From assembly GCA_046046915.1 (NCBI GenBank), contig JBJOIT010000011.1:9019-73018 (forward strand): 64,000 bases of DNA, written 5' to 3'. Below are positions 63,802-64,000 of the stretch, one piece after another. Position 1 is the first letter of the stretch. Every line of letters begins with the position of its first letter. Position numbers and translations under genes: made by a program. The notes under the pieces are model-generated. The model did no database searches, was not told where the DNA came from, and saw only the letters and a program-made list of their open reading frames with translations. Source of the stretch: JBEEJZ01 sp046046915. Lineage in GTDB: Bacteria > Pseudomonadota > Gammaproteobacteria > Burkholderiales > Burkholderiaceae_C.

Positions 63802-64000
63802 TCACTTGACTCGCTTGACGCCCCGGTCGCTCTGCCCACGGTTGACAGCAGGCAGCGGCGAGTTGAGTACATCCAGCGTCAGGCCCTTCAGACCGGCGTT
63901 GTAGGTCCACCGCACAAACTGCTCAAGCAGCGCCGCATTCTCTCTTTTGAGGCGCTCGTTTTCAGCCTCCACCCGCGCCAGTCGATCCAGCGTCAGCTGC
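63802..64000 (-). CDS. C-terminus of a coiled-coil protein, possibly a recombinase-element accessory protein
   Basis: The last 66 codons of a minus-strand gene enter from the right edge. They encode a coiled coil (LARVEAENERLKRENAALLE) followed by QFVRWTYNAGLKGLTLDVLN and SPLPAVNRGQSDRGVKRVK. This pattern resembles the C-termini of DUF6262-type (TnpC-like) accessory proteins found beside trios of tyrosine recombinases, from memory and without a search. If correct, a mobile element begins at the right edge. The N-terminus is outside the window. Confidence 0.5.
   Translation of the reverse strand, partial: QLTLDRLARVEAENERLKRENAALLEQFVRWTYNAGLKGLTLDVLNSPLPAVNRGQSDRGVKRVK

Noticed and set aside
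1..64000. CRISPR arrays, tRNA or rRNA genes, prophage
   Set aside because: Looking through the intergenic gaps showed no regularly spaced repeats, no cloverleaf-ending CCA patterns, no rRNA-like sequence and no phage structural genes.

Overview
The window is a stretch of high-GC betaproteobacterial chromosome, most likely from the Burkholderiales and probably the family Comamonadaceae. The pointers are two extracytoplasmic tricarboxylate (Bug/TctC) receptors, the proteobacterial GshA family, the hpf-ptsN-hprK cluster, a split PntA transhydrogenase, pilT-pilU next to a YggS gene, and the operon bamE-dapB-exbB-exbD-leuS-lptE. Coding density is high and many neighbours overlap by 1-4 bases (ATGA, TGATG). 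I found no rRNA, tRNA or CRISPR array. No species was assigned because no database search was possible.

Layout. 0-11.5 kb: the 5' part of a class V aminotransferase gene, a DUF3047 gene coupled to a VTT-flavoprotein fusion, asparaginase, nitronate monooxygenase, a DUF2789 gene, putA, an unrecognised 55-aa basic protein, an Lrp-type regulator and yggS. 11.5-17.8 kb: pilT-pilU, a beta-hydroxyacid dehydrogenase, the dolP-diaA-yraN cluster divergent from rsmI, and two small-protein genes. 17.8-26.6 kb: a class II amidotransferase, then minus-strand gshB, benE, kup, gshA, proA and holA, so both steps of glutathione synthesis flank a K+ importer. 26.8-32.5 kb: a plus-dominated accessory block (DUF4143 ATPase, LysR, pirin, DUF924, OYE reductase, arginase) that lies between lptE and holA, genes that adjoin in many relatives. 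32.5-40.7 kb: lptE, leuS, exbD, exbB, dapB and bamE, divergent fur, then hprK, ptsN and hpf. 40.9-50.1 kb: patatin, corA, mtnN, fadD, pntB/pntA2/pntA1, a NUDIX hydrolase and a TSUP permease.

50.1-58.8 kb is a catabolic cluster: tcuB-tcuA, Bug receptor, atypical SDR, Bug receptor and PrpF-family isomerase on the minus strand, with one divergent LysR gene and a second LysR gene beside it. I infer uptake and oxidation of a tricarboxylate such as tricarballylate or an aconitate. The cluster has no TctA/TctB membrane genes here. mnmA follows and ends at a strong bidirectional-looking terminator.

From 60.0 kb to the right edge the DNA changes character. It is A+T-richer, with larger gaps and accessory genes (DUF4238, a secreted orphan, a secreted ankyrin protein), and it ends in the C-terminus of a coiled-coil protein resembling accessory proteins of tyrosine-recombinase elements, next to a perfect 22-bp palindrome. 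The gap at 60.02-60.30 kb carries two consensus DnaA boxes, nested inverted repeats and G-runs. This origin-like or DnaA-titration-like locus, together with the possible mobile-element edge, is the most interesting unexplained part of the window. No wholly new multi-gene defence or signalling system could be supported.
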